A DNA stretch of 64,000 nt from Pelagicoccus sp. SDUM812002. Its GTDB lineage: Bacteria > Verrucomicrobiota > Verrucomicrobiia > Opitutales > Opitutaceae. Location: the NCBI RefSeq assembly GCF_031127835.1, contig NZ_JARXHX010000005.1, positions 1 to 64,000 of the forward strand, in the 5' to 3' direction. The notes under the pieces are model-generated. The model did not search any database. It had not been told where the DNA came from and saw only the letters and a program-made list of their open reading frames with translations. A program made the translations under genes and the position numbers. Below, in pieces: positions 17,585 to 26,183 of this stretch (positions are counted from its first letter, which is position 1; each line of letters opens with the position of its first letter).

Positions 17585-18408
17585 TGTGTATCGAGGATTT
17601 GTATACGACACATCTATTGCGGAGCTTATGCTCTGCTCCTCTGCTGGTAGCGGACTTGGTGGGAGTTCCGGCGTGGGATGCTGATCTAGTTGTCCCGAGT
17701 GTTGTACCCAAATTGAACTTCGAGCAAAAGCTGGGTCACTTGTACGAAGACGCTTTGGAGATTCTGATTAGGGCGAGCGATCGTTACGAATTGGTTGCGA
17801 AAAACTTGCAAGTGTCGGATGCGAGTGGCCGCACAATCGGTGAAATCGATTTCCTCGTGGGCGATTCGCGAAGCGGAATAGTATGGCACCTGGAGCTGGC
17901 AGTGAAGTTCTACCTCGCGTTTTTGGATGGCAAAGGAACGGAGCGATACCCGGGTCCAGATCCGAGGGATAACTGGATCAATAAGCTGAAACACCTGCAG
18001 GAGCGACAGTTGCGCCTGAGCGAACAGCCAGAAACACGTGAATTGCTCGAAGGTAGATTTGGTATTCGAAACGTGATGACCGCGCAGCGCGTTTATGGAA
18101 TCCTCTTCGACCAGATAGGGAGTTCGCGGGAGTCGCGTCCGCCTGCGGTGTGTCGCTCTTGCCGACGAGCGAAGTGGTTGTATCTGAAGCAATGGGAGTC
18201 GTTTTACCCGTCGCTCGAAGCGGTGCGTATCGTTCCCAAGTGCCTTTGGCCAGTTGAGATGTCAGACGAGCTGATGGGCAGCCTAGTGGTAGTACCCGTC
18301 GAAGAGCTGAAACGGCAAGCAAGGGAGCGTTGCATCCTGTTTTGTGACCAAGCGAGTGGTGACGTTGCTTTTCTCGTACCGGACGATTGGCCGCAGTTGT
18401 CTGACTAA
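17584..18408 (+). CDS. DUF1853 family protein, possible PD-(D/E)XK nuclease relative
   Basis: The 274-residue protein carries DUF1853 marks: LGHLYEDALEILI, GEIDFLV, HLELAVKFYL and GPDPRDNWINKLKHL. The acidic-then-lysine pattern (E-x-D-F-L ... E-L-A-V-K) resembles the core of PD-(D/E)XK nucleases, to which I recall the family being linked; that link is not shown by this sequence alone. It starts inside the stop codon of the MBL gene, so synthesis is coupled and the products may work together. A CxxC pair (CRSC) lies at about residue 184. Function is unknown. Confidence 0.75.
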   Translation: MCIEDLYTTHLLRSLCSAPLLVADLVGVPAWDADLVVPSVVPKLNFEQKLGHLYEDALEILIRASDRYELVAKNLQVSDASGRTIGEIDFLVGDSRSGIVWHLELAVKFYLAFLDGKGTERYPGPDPRDNWINKLKHLQERQLRLSEQPETRELLEGRFGIRNVMTAQRVYGILFDQIGSSRESRPPAVCRSCRRAKWLYLKQWESFYPSLEAVRIVPKCLWPVEMSDELMGSLVVVPVEELKRQARERCILFCDQASGDVAFLVPDDWPQLSD

Positions 18409-18424
18409 TTCGAGTAATCTCGAA
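18409..18424 (+). other. hairpin directly after the DUF1853 stop codon
   Basis: TTCGAG-TAAT-CTCGAA is a perfect 6-bp inverted repeat starting at the base after the stop. With no T run it is a weak terminator at best. Confidence 0.4.
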
Positions 18425-18467
18425 GAGGCTTAAAAACGCTTGTAGGTAATTTGCGAATCAGGGCCTG

Positions 18468-18495
18468 TTGCCGTTTATTGGTAAACTCTTATAAT
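18468..18495 (+). promoter_or_regulatory. sigma-70-like promoter ahead of the decayed amt gene
   Basis: TTGCCG at 18468-18473 and a perfect TATAAT at 18490-18495 are separated by 16 bases. The transcript would have a leader of about 110 bases before the ATG of the broken ammonium transporter gene, so a promoter appears to have outlived its gene. Confidence 0.55.
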
Positions 18496-18612
18496 ACGAA
18501 ATCATTATATGGCATACTAAGTACTGCGGAATCGCTTTTTTTGAATCCAGAATGAGGAACGGTTGGGAGCGAATGAAGCAACGCTGTTCCTTCCGATTAG
18601 AGGACTGACGTT

Positions 18613-18977
18613 ATGGGCGAATCATCATTAGGCTTACTCGGGGTCGTCGTTTGCGCGGCCTTGGTAATGCTGATACAGGCGGAATTTCTGTGTCTGGAGA
18701 GTGGCTGAACGAGGACAAGGAACAGCATCAACTTTGCTGTTAAGAACCTGACTGAATTTGGCATTTCAGTTTTAGTGTATTGGGCTTTTGGATTCGCTCT
18801 CAGGTTTTGGTTTCAAGTTCTGGGCTCATAGATGCATCCCGTTTTTTCTTCGAGACGGATCTGAATTCGCCTGATTCGACGACATTCTTTTTCTTCCAGG
18901 CTATGCGTTGCGTCGCTGCGGTGACGATTGTCTCGGGAGCGGTGGCTGAGCGAATGAGCTTGCTGACTATTGATTGA
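18613..18977 (+). pseudogene. amt: ammonium transporter (Amt) N-terminal remnant
   Basis: From ATG 18613 the frame reads LVMLIQAEFLCLESG, then meets TGA at 18706-18708 exactly where Amt proteins have a Leu. It resumes in the same frame as TRTRNSINFAVKNLTEFG and then VYWAFGFAL. A one-base frame change near 18800-18830 leads into a second segment with FFFFQAMRCVAAVTIVSGAVAERM, the hallmark of the next Amt helices. The reading ends at TGA 18977 with no trace of the remaining two thirds of the protein. Seen: a stop, a frameshift and a truncation. Amt would import ammonium across the inner membrane. No GlnK gene is nearby. Confidence 0.85.
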
Positions 18978-18987
18978 GGCGAGGAGT

Positions 18988-19022
18988 CTTTTTGCAATTA
19001 ACTGCAAATTGTTTGCAAAAAG
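18988..19022 (+). promoter_or_regulatory. 10-bp inverted repeat, candidate metal-responsive operator for the TonB receptor
   Basis: CTTTTTGCAA (18988-18997) and TTGCAAAAAG (19013-19022) are perfect inverted copies 15 bases apart, ending 12 bases before the receptor start codon. The AT-rich arms and the zinc-type receptor downstream make a Zur-like site possible, though the spacing is wider than in well-known Zur boxes. A transcript hairpin is the alternative. Confidence 0.45.
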
Positions 19023-19034
19023 TCCTTGCTCTTA

Positions 19035-21254
19035 ATGAAACATACTTGCGATAAAAACAGTATGCGAACAATGCCTAATCTATTTGCGACATCTGCTCTG
19101 CTCTTGCTGGGGGGCGGAACGAAAGAGGCTCTCGGCGATACGGAGACGGTGGACTTGGATGCGGTGGTGGTCACCGCAAGTCCTTTCGTCAAGCACAAGG
19201 ACGAGCTGGTGGTGCCAGCCAGCGAGCTGACTGGCGAACCGCTCAAGCGGGCGGGCGAGTCGTCGCTCGGCGCGACGCTATCGGGCGAGCCGGGAGTGCA
19301 CTCCACCTACTACGGTCCAGGAGCGGGGCGTCCGGTCATTCGTGGTTTTGACGGAGACCGCATTCGTATTCTGAATCAGGGTACGGACAGTTTCGACGTT
19401 TCGCAAACGAGCCCTGATCACGGCGTGAGCATCGAGCCCTTGTTCGCCGACGATATTGAGGTGGTGCGGGGTCCAGCTTCGCTGTTGTACGGAAACGCGG
19501 CCATTGGCGGCGTGGTGAATGTGATGGGCAAGGAACTTCCTCGGGAGCGAGCCTTGGCTTCCTTTTCGGGGCAGGCGGAAACCTTTTATGGATCGGTTTC
19601 CGACGAGAAATCGATCGGTTTGGCGCTGCAAGGCGGGCAAGGGGATTTCGCATGGAGCGCTGGTTTCTTGGATCGCCAGTCCAACGACTTCGAGATTCCG
19701 GGTTTCGCTGAATCTGCGTACCAAATGGAAGCAGAAGAGCATGAACACGAGGAGGAGGAGGATCATGAACATGAGGAGGTAGAGCACGATCATGACGAAG
19801 AGCATGGTGAAGAGGAGGAAGTGTTTGGCGTTCTAGAGAACAGCTTCGTCGACACTCGCTCCGGCTACCTTGGTTTGGCTTGGTTTGGCGATCGCAGCAG
19901 TTTGGCTGTATCCTATTCTGAATACGATTCAGACTACGGTGTGCCGGGTCACTCGCATGAGCATGGTCACGAAGAGGAACATGAGCACGAAGAAGGGGAG
20001 GAGCACGAAGAAGATGAGCATGAGGAAGAGCATGGACACGGTGAGGAAGCCGTAACGATCGATCTCGACCAGTCGCGCTTCACCTTGCGAGGAGAGTTGA
20101 TCGATCCGGTGGATTTCTTGCAGAGTCTCGAATTGGACCTTACATTTGGCGACTATCGCCACCGCGAGCTGGAAGGCGAAGCGGTCGGTACTGTGTTCGA
20201 GCGCGATGGATACGAGCTGCGCCTTACCGGGGTGCACAGCCCTGTCGGTGACTTGACGGGAGCGTTTGGGTTTCAAGCGAAGGTTGACGACTTTTCGGCT
20301 GTAGGGGAGGAGGCGTTTATTCCAAGCTCCGAGACGTCCCAGTACGGCATCTTCGCAATGGAGCGTCTCAATCAAGACTGGGGCGCTTGGGAATTTGGAG
20401 CTCGCTTGGAAAGCGTCGAGATCGACCCTATCGACGCGTCGCTAGCTGACAGTAGTTTCGACACCGTTAACGCTTCCGCAGGTGCGGTGCGTCGCCTGAG
20501 TGAAAACTCGGTGGTCTCGGCGAACCTTGTTTACGCGGAGCGAGCGCCCAACGCCAGCGAGTTGTACGCCTTCGGTCCTCATATCGGCACCCGAAGTTTC
20601 GAGATAGGCGACGTCTCGCTTGGCAAGGAGTCATCCACCAGCCTAGATCTCGCCTATCGTCTGACCGCCGGTAGGGTCACGGGAGAGATAACAGGCTTCT
20701 ACTCGAACTTCAGCGATTACGTTTACATGCGTTTCCTGGATCATGAGGAGCTCGAGGACCTGTATGGAGAATTGGATACAGTCGGGCTCGACGTTTTCCA
20801 GGCAACGGCGGTTGATGCGAAGTTCTACGGGTTCGAGGTGGACCTGCGGTATCATTTGATCGATGAAGCAGACCGCGCGATGCACGTCGACCTGCTTTAC
20901 GACCAGACGAGGGCGACCAACGAGAGCTTCAACACGAATTTGCCTCGTATTCCTGCTCGGCGTCTTGGCTTGCGCTACGAGTACGCTTTTGGCCCGTGGG
21001 TGCTAGGGGCGGAAGGCCGTTGGCATGATGAGGCGTCGCACATCGGGCCGAACCAGTTGCCCACCGACAGCTACACGCTCTGGGGGGCGGATGCTCGGTA
21101 CCGTATGTATGTTACCGATATGGCTACAGTAGATCTGTTTGTGGTTGGGACGAATCTCAGCGACGAGGAAGCGCGTCCGCACACTTCGTTTTTGAAAGAT
21201 CTCGCCCCGATGCCAGGCCGAAGCCTTAAGCTGGGCGTGAGGACGAGTTTTTAG
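19035..21254 (+). CDS. ZnuD-like TonB-dependent outer-membrane receptor with two His/Glu-rich loops
   Basis: The protein has 739 residues from ATG 19035; a TTG nine bases upstream and an ATG at 19062 are other options, as none has a good ribosome site. After the signal peptide and a TonB box-like VDLDAVVVTA comes a plug with YYGPGAGRPVIRGFDGDRIR and DIEVVRGPASLLYGNAAIGG, very like Neisseria ZnuD. Two barrel loops (DNA about 19728-19815 and 19945-20045) are packed with His and Glu, as in zinc receptors. The barrel ends in SLKLGVRTSF with a terminal Phe. The likely job is zinc, or another divalent metal, uptake across the outer membrane. A COG0523 remnant follows, consistent with a former zinc regulon. 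Confidence 0.88.
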   Translation: MKHTCDKNSMRTMPNLFATSALLLLGGGTKEALGDTETVDLDAVVVTASPFVKHKDELVVPASELTGEPLKRAGESSLGATLSGEPGVHSTYYGPGAGRPVIRGFDGDRIRILNQGTDSFDVSQTSPDHGVSIEPLFADDIEVVRGPASLLYGNAAIGGVVNVMGKELPRERALASFSGQAETFYGSVSDEKSIGLALQGGQGDFAWSAGFLDRQSNDFEIPGFAESAYQMEAEEHEHEEEEDHEHEEVEHDHDEEHGEEEEVFGVLENSFVDTRSGYLGLAWFGDRSSLAVSYSEYDSDYGVPGHSHEHGHEEEHEHEEGEEHEEDEHEEEHGHGEEAVTIDLDQSRFTLRGELIDPVDFLQSLELDLTFGDYRHRELEGEAVGTVFERDGYELRLTGVHSPVGDLTGAFGFQAKVDDFSAVGEEAFIPSSETSQYGIFAMERLNQDWGAWEFGARLESVEIDPIDASLADSSFDTVNASAGAVRRLSENSVVSANLVYAERAPNASELYAFGPHIGTRSFEIGDVSLGKESSTSLDLAYRLTAGRVTGEITGFYSNFSDYVYMRFLDHEELEDLYGELDTVGLDVFQATAVDAKFYGFEVDLRYHLIDEADRAMHVDLLYDQTRATNESFNTNLPRIPARRLGLRYEYAFGPWVLGAEGRWHDEASHIGPNQLPTDSYTLWGADARYRMYVTDMATVDLFVVGTNLSDEEARPHTSFLKDLAPMPGRSLKLGVRTSF

Positions 21255-21416
21255 CAAGTCTCGGAGCGGCTCATCAAAATCGAAGGATCCAGGAATTCTA
21301 GTAGCGAAAGGGATGCGTCCGATGGGCGTATCCCTCTCGTCGTTTTGAGCGGCTTCTTGGGAGCTGGCAAGACGACGCTATTAAACAGGTGGCTTCAGCA
21401 GGCTGGCGGGCTTTGC
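21255..21416 (+). pseudogene. remnant of a COG0523/CobW-type metallochaperone GTPase
   Basis: An open frame without a plausible start codon encodes RIPLVVLSGFLGAGKTTLLNRWLQQ (DNA 21327-21404), the exact opening of COG0523 proteins with their Walker A GAGKTT. The similarity stops after about 30 residues, and neither the family CxCC motif nor Walker B is found downstream. COG0523 GTPases insert zinc or cobalt into client proteins and are often zinc-starvation genes. Its place right behind the zinc-type receptor supports the assignment. The conceptual frame continues to 21902 but overlaps DUF1080 and looks random. Confidence 0.7.
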
Positions 21417-21717
21417 GAGGGAATAGGGGAGGAGCGAATAATAGCCGCAATCAGGGAAAGCACGACAATCGCTAGGATCCCCGTTTTGATAGAAGTAGAG
21501 AGCGAGTCTTCTTGTTCTGTTCGCGAGTCGAGTAGGGTCTGGTTCAAGAAGCCCAGCGGATTGGCTATGTATCCGTTTTGCGCGGACAGAGTGATTGCGA
21601 CCGAGAGGAGGATTCCGACGGGGAAGCGGGTTAAGAACAGGTGCCCGAACGAGAATTCGAGTGGGATGCCTTGGCTGGGCGAGGCGCGAGTCTGGAGATG
21701 TGTTAGGGCTGGAAGCG
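21395..21717 (-). pseudogene. C-terminal fragment of an unidentified membrane protein
   Basis: Read on the minus strand and ending at TGA (complement of 21395-21397), this frame gives two hydrophobic helices, HLFLTRFPVGILLSVAITL and TGILAIVVLSLIAAII, linked by a polar loop, then a short proline-rich tail. It has no start codon and runs upstream into the DUF1080 gene in a different frame. I read it as the decayed end of a transporter or permease; the family is not recognisable. It overlaps the COG0523 remnant by about 20 bases, which marks a likely deletion junction. Confidence 0.45.
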
Positions 21718-22500
21718 TTAGTCTTCTAGGGGTAGGAGCTCGATGTTGCGGAACCAGACGCCTTGGCCTTCGGCTTGCAGGGCTATGTGACCGGAGGAGA
21801 GTTGCAGGGGAACTCCTGCAGCAAGTAATGGGGCAGCGGCTTCGACGCCGTCGGCAGGATCGAGTTGCGGCTTTTGGTAGCGGACCACTTCCTGGCCGTT
21901 GACGCGGTGGATGACTTCCTCGTTACCACGGACTTCGATTTCGATGGCGACCCATTCGTCAGCAGGGAAGGTGGGAGCGGACGATTTGATAATATGTTGG
22001 GTGACAAGCTCGCCGTCTATCTCGAGATTGGTTCCCGGAGTGCAGACGTTTCCGGTGGAGCGCGGTCCTTTTCCTTCGTCGGCGAGGAATTGGAATTCTA
22101 GGCTGACGGGAAAGGACTGGTCGAGGCCCATGCTGAGCGGCGACTGGGAGTGGATCATGACCCCGCTGTTAAGATTAACAAAGCGCGGCGCGTCGGGCAT
22201 CATTCCGCCCTCGAAACGGTACTCCATGCGCAGGATGTAGCGGGAGTAGGCGTGGTTGCTGTAGAGGTGACCGTATTGGCCGGAAAACTTGTCGTACTCA
22301 TCGTAGGAGACTTTGAGGACGCCGTCTTCGACGCGGAAAGTGCGGTACGGATTTTTTCCGGTTTCGTGTCCAGCTAATTTGGGCGTCCAACCATCAAGCG
22401 TTTTCCCGTCGAAGAGGGGGATCCATTCCGGTTCGTAAGCGTAGACGAGCGAGGTGCAAAGGGAAAGTAGGGTACAAAAGGCGAGGGTTTTGAACGTCAT
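21718..22500 (-). CDS. secreted DUF1080 (3-keto-disaccharide hydrolase-like) protein
   Basis: This 260-residue protein has a signal peptide and one concanavalin-like beta-sandwich domain. Family marks include WIPLFDGKTLDGWTPK at the start, YRTFRVEDGVLKV, GGMMPDAP, NSGVMIHSQ and EWVAIEIEVRGNEEVIHRVNGQEVVRY. DUF1080 is abundant in Verrucomicrobiota and Planctomycetota; studied members cleave 3-keto-glycosides or bind polysaccharide. Here it stands upstream of, and divergent from, the large GH43 arabinanase-like gene, suggesting work on the same glycan. No partner oxidoreductase is next to it. Confidence 0.9.
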   Translation of the reverse strand: MTFKTLAFCTLLSLCTSLVYAYEPEWIPLFDGKTLDGWTPKLAGHETGKNPYRTFRVEDGVLKVSYDEYDKFSGQYGHLYSNHAYSRYILRMEYRFEGGMMPDAPRFVNLNSGVMIHSQSPLSMGLDQSFPVSLEFQFLADEGKGPRSTGNVCTPGTNLEIDGELVTQHIIKSSAPTFPADEWVAIEIEVRGNEEVIHRVNGQEVVRYQKPQLDPADGVEAAAPLLAAGVPLQLSSGHIALQAEGQGVWFRNIELLPLED

Positions 22501-22728
22501 TGTGGGGGCGGTAGATTTTTGCTTTAGCGAAAGCTGAGAGCTGGTGGCTTGACTGTCGATAGTCGAGTGAGTCGATGGAGCTCTAGAATTTTGGCGGATC
22601 TTAAGAGGGTTTGGCGCATTTCAAGACGGTTGGCGGCAGTGTGCCACGGTATTGCTGAAGTCCAGTAACGACGCCCTTTCGATCGCCAGATTATAACCCC
22701 ATCTTACTCCTAACCTGATACTTATCTC
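22501..22728. promoter_or_regulatory. divergent intergenic region between DUF1080 and GH43 genes
   Basis: This 228-base region must hold the promoters of two divergent secreted sugar-enzyme genes. An imperfect dyad, GACTGTCGATAGTC, lies near 22550-22563. I see no certain promoter boxes. Confidence 0.3.
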
Positions 22729-25518
22729 ATGAGGCTACTCAGCAGAGCGATTCTTTTCATTTTGTGCCTAGGCGGCTCTGTCGTTACTATGCACGCTCAA
22801 ACGCCTTCATTTACGCGGAACGCCTCCGTGCACGATCCTTCGGTGATCAAAGTGGGAGATAGGTTCTATGTTTACGGCTCGCATGGGGCGTCGGCTTGGA
22901 CGGATGACCTGATGAACTGGACGCAGGTGGCTTCGACCGTGTTTTCCGGAAGCCCGCGGCATTTCGCCAATTTCAATAGCGACCTTTCGGAACTCGTAAC
23001 CTGGGCGCAGGTGAGTACGCTGTGGGCCGCAGACGTCTATCAGTTAGACGACGGGAAGTACTACTACTACTATAACGTTTGGACGAATCATTTGAACTAC
23101 CGGAGCTACATGGGCCTGGCGGTTTCCGACACGGTAGAAGGGCCGTATACAAATGTTGGGGAGATTTTGAGAGGTGGCACGGGCGTATCGGGATTCGATC
23201 CTGCGTTTGATCCCAACACGATCGACCCTACGCTTTATCGCGACGCCGACGACACGCTATGGATGGTCTACGGATCGTATTCAGGAGGAATATTTACTCT
23301 CGAAATGGATGACGCGACTGGTTTTCAAAAACCCGGTCGGGAGTGGGGCACAAAGATCCTGAATGGGCGAGGGGCTTTGATTGAGGGGCCGTTCATAGAT
23401 TACAATGCTGAGACGGAGTACTTCTACCTCTTCCTTTCCTATGGCGGACTGAATTCGAACGACGACTACAACATGCGTGTGTTCCGCTCGCGTAACCCAG
23501 ATGGCCCTTTCCTAGATCCAGCTGGCAACGATCCTGCCACTGCTCCGGTCTCTAACTGGCAGGACTACGGTTTAACCTTCGCAGGAGGCTGGCAGTTTCT
23601 TCCGGTTCCGGGCGAGCTCAGCCAATCCCCCGCGGGCTACCTTTCTCCCGGACACAATTCCGTGATCAAAGATCCGGATAGCGGCAAATGGTTCAACATC
23701 TTCCACACTCGCTTTTTAGGCCAAGGGGAAGGACATCAGATCCGTGTCCATCAGTTCTTCTACAATGAGGATGGTTGGCCGGTCATGGCTCCTCACCGCT
23801 ACGCTGGCGAAACTCAGGGCAGCTATACCGGAGAGCAGGTGGCTGGCTCCTATAAAACGATCCTCCATCCAAAAGAAATCAATCACTCCGATTGGATTCC
23901 CGGAGGTGATCCTAATCCGACTTTCTCCACTGTTGTCGCCCTAAGCGAAGACGGCACGGTATCTAGCTCCGAAGGCGACACGTGGAGTATGGTAGACGGG
24001 CAGAACATTCGCATCACCATGGATGGCTTACTTTATAAAGGCGTGGTTTGCGAACAGTGGGACAACGAAAACCGTATTTGGGTGATGGGCTTTACCGCGA
24101 TTGGACCGGAAGGTCGGGCCTTGTGGGGAAGCGAGCTTGCGATCGCGGATCGCTCGGGAGAACTGGATCCGCCGGAGCTCGAGCAGATCGCGGACATTGC
24201 GCTCCCGATGGGCAATTCCCTTGATCTGACGCTCGTCAACAACGCTCCCAATCCCGATCTTACGCTCGTATTCAAAATCCTAGAAGGGCCGGAAGGTTTG
24301 CTTGTCGATTCGCTTACCGGCGCGACTAGCTGGACGCCGTTGGCCGCTCAGATGGGATCGATTCATCAGGTGCGTGTTAGACTCCAAGACCTGTTCGATC
24401 CTAGCATTGCGGATGACGTTCTTTTTTCGGTGTATGCGGCAGGTGGATACGAATTACAGGAGACGTCGCTCGACTTCAATGGCGCAGCGTCCACCGGTAT
24501 TCTCGATAGCGTCGGAAGGAGGACAGGTCTTACTGCTCGACTCAGTGGTACAGGCGCTAGCTACACGGGTAGCGATCCGAATCTTGAGCTCGACGAAGCC
24601 GGAGGCCAGCTGCTGCTCAGCTCGACTCAAAGCGACTTTAATGGCCAGACCGGTGTGGCGCTTGCCTCAGCGGTCGGACTCAAGCTCTCTGAACTCGGTT
24701 TCGAGGGCACGGAGGACTTTTCAGTGACAGCTCGATTCGCTCCCATCGAGGGACTGGGAGATATTGATCAAGTCGGAGTATTTGTCGGGTCCTCGGCAAC
24801 GACGTTGACGCGAGCAGGCGTTTTCCAAAGTACGTCTCCGCAAGGTCTGGCCGTGCATACACAATCGGGTTCAGACGCGGGTGCGACTTTTGACCAATCT
24901 GGCTACGATGTGAGCGATGGTTTGACGGTTTTGATCGCAAGAGAGTCGGGAGATTGGAGCTATCTGATAGATGGAGTGTCCGTTAGCCCCCAGGTGGCCA
25001 ACGCGACTTTTCTCGACGGTTTAAGCGACTTGACGGTGGGCGTGTTTGCGATCAATCCGCTCAACACGGTTCGCAAGACGGTCGGGATCGATTCATTGCA
25101 GGTTGCCGTTCTTTCAGCTCAGCTCCGGCAAACGCGTATCCAAAAATGGAAGACAAAGCATTTCGGCGAAAGTCCAGCAGAGGGGATTACTGGAAATGAC
25201 GACGACCCAGACAAGGACGGTCGCTCAAACCTCGTGGAATACGCGATTGGGACCGATCCGAGGGTGGGTGATGCAGATCCGAATGGAAAAATCGAGGTCG
25301 TCGACGGTAAGCTTGTTTGGACCTTTACCCAATTGGCAGATCCAGCCCTGAGCTACGAGGTCCGTTCTAGTGTGACACCTGGCGATAGCGTAGCAGCTGC
25401 TATTTGGAGCAGTTCTGTGGGTACGAACCAGGCTGGCCCTGTGGAAGTGAAAGCGGAAATTCCTGCAGAGACGGGCGGAAAAGTGTTTCTCCAGCTCGAG
25501 GTCGATACTGTGGAGTAG
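22729..25518 (+). CDS. multidomain secreted GH43, endo-1,5-alpha-L-arabinanase-like
   Basis: The protein has 929 residues and a signal peptide. The five-blade propeller of GH43 has Asp36 in VHDPSV (base), Asp166 in TIDPTL (pKa modulator) and Glu219 in LIEGPFI (acid), plus the metal-site His in SPGHNS. A GH43 C-terminal beta domain follows (GSYKTILHPKEINHSDW to GRALWGSELA). Next come an Ig-like module, a LamG-like region of about 220 residues and an EF-hand-like DDDPDKDGRSNLVEYAIGTDP segment that is frequent at the ends of large verrucomicrobial exoproteins. The likely substrate is arabinan or another pectic side chain. The extra C-terminal modules suggest cell-surface or polysaccharide attachment. 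Confidence 0.88.
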   Translation: MRLLSRAILFILCLGGSVVTMHAQTPSFTRNASVHDPSVIKVGDRFYVYGSHGASAWTDDLMNWTQVASTVFSGSPRHFANFNSDLSELVTWAQVSTLWAADVYQLDDGKYYYYYNVWTNHLNYRSYMGLAVSDTVEGPYTNVGEILRGGTGVSGFDPAFDPNTIDPTLYRDADDTLWMVYGSYSGGIFTLEMDDATGFQKPGREWGTKILNGRGALIEGPFIDYNAETEYFYLFLSYGGLNSNDDYNMRVFRSRNPDGPFLDPAGNDPATAPVSNWQDYGLTFAGGWQFLPVPGELSQSPAGYLSPGHNSVIKDPDSGKWFNIFHTRFLGQGEGHQIRVHQFFYNEDGWPVMAPHRYAGETQGSYTGEQVAGSYKTILHPKEINHSDWIPGGDPNPTFSTVVALSEDGTVSSSEGDTWSMVDGQNIRITMDGLLYKGVVCEQWDNENRIWVMGFTAIGPEGRALWGSELAIADRSGELDPPELEQIADIALPMGNSLDLTLVNNAPNPDLTLVFKILEGPEGLLVDSLTGATSWTPLAAQMGSIHQVRVRLQDLFDPSIADDVLFSVYAAGGYELQETSLDFNGAASTGILDSVGRRTGLTARLSGTGASYTGSDPNLELDEAGGQLLLSSTQSDFNGQTGVALASAVGLKLSELGFEGTEDFSVTARFAPIEGLGDIDQVGVFVGSSATTLTRAGVFQSTSPQGLAVHTQSGSDAGATFDQSGYDVSDGLTVLIARESGDWSYLIDGVSVSPQVANATFLDGLSDLTVGVFAINPLNTVRKTVGIDSLQVAVLSAQLRQTRIQKWKTKHFGESPAEGITGNDDDPDKDGRSNLVEYAIGTDPRVGDADPNGKIEVVDGKLVWTFTQLADPALSYEVRSSVTPGDSVAAAIWSSSVGTNQAGPVEVKAEIPAETGGKVFLQLEVDTVE

Positions 25519-25583
25519 CAGTTTAGGGAACGTCGATTTCGTGTATTGACTGCGCGGCGAGCTTTCGCGACTAGAGTTGCCTT

Positions 25584-26132
25584 ATGAAGAGGCAACCCTT
25601 GATCGCATTGCTAGAAACTTATCGTTCCCTCTGGGCTGATGAGAGCGAAGCCTGTGATCGTTATCTGGAATTTGTATCCAGAAATCCAGACTGCTTCGAG
25701 CGCAGCCTGCGAGAAGGACATGTGACTGGGTCGGCCTGGATCGTGAATACCGCGGGGACGCATGTGCTGCTGACGCATCATCGCAAGCTTGGCCAGTGGT
25801 TCCAGCTCGGTGGGCATGCGGATGGTGAATCAGATGTGGCGAAGGTGGCGATGCTGGAGGCTCGGGAAGAGTCGGGATTGGCGGGGCTGCAATTCGTGAG
25901 CGACGAGATTTTCGACATCGATATCCACCTTATCCCTGCGAGGAAATCGGATCCGGAACATTACCACTACGATGTGCGCTTTGCATTGCAGTCGATGGTA
26001 TCCGATGCGTACACGGTGAGCGAGGAGTCCCTCAATCTGGCTTGGGTGGAGCTCGCGAATCTCACGGAGTACACGACCGAGGAGTCCATGTTGCGTATGG
26101 CGAGGAAGTGGCGGGAGTTGCAGTGGGGCTGA
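25584..26132 (+). CDS. Nudix hydrolase
   Basis: This 182-residue cytosolic protein has a Nudix box GGHADGE...MLEAREESGL at about residues 74-96. The Arg that usually opens REUxEExGU is Leu here, while the metal-binding glutamates are kept. Nudix enzymes split nucleoside diphosphates linked to another moiety. The long N-terminal helix region and the C-terminal LAWVELANLTEYT place it near the general NUDIX group seen beside housekeeping genes. The substrate is unknown. It follows the GH43 gene by 65 bases, with a possible TTGACT -35 box at 25547 that suggests its own promoter. Confidence 0.82.
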   Translation: MKRQPLIALLETYRSLWADESEACDRYLEFVSRNPDCFERSLREGHVTGSAWIVNTAGTHVLLTHHRKLGQWFQLGGHADGESDVAKVAMLEAREESGLAGLQFVSDEIFDIDIHLIPARKSDPEHYHYDVRFALQSMVSDAYTVSEESLNLAWVELANLTEYTTEESMLRMARKWRELQWG

Positions 26133-26183
26133 AGCTTCGCGCCTTGGGGTGTTCGCTGGTATGAGGCTTGCTAGGATGCACGA

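Noticed and set aside
19728-20045. Repeated GAGCATGAACACGAGGAG-like units resembling a direct-repeat array
   Set aside because: In frame they encode the His/Glu-rich loops of the receptor; spacing and spacers do not fit CRISPR.
21417-21902. Continuation of the COG0523 frame as a 185-residue protein
   Set aside because: After about 30 residues the product loses all family likeness, becomes Arg/Cys-rich and runs antisense through DUF1080.
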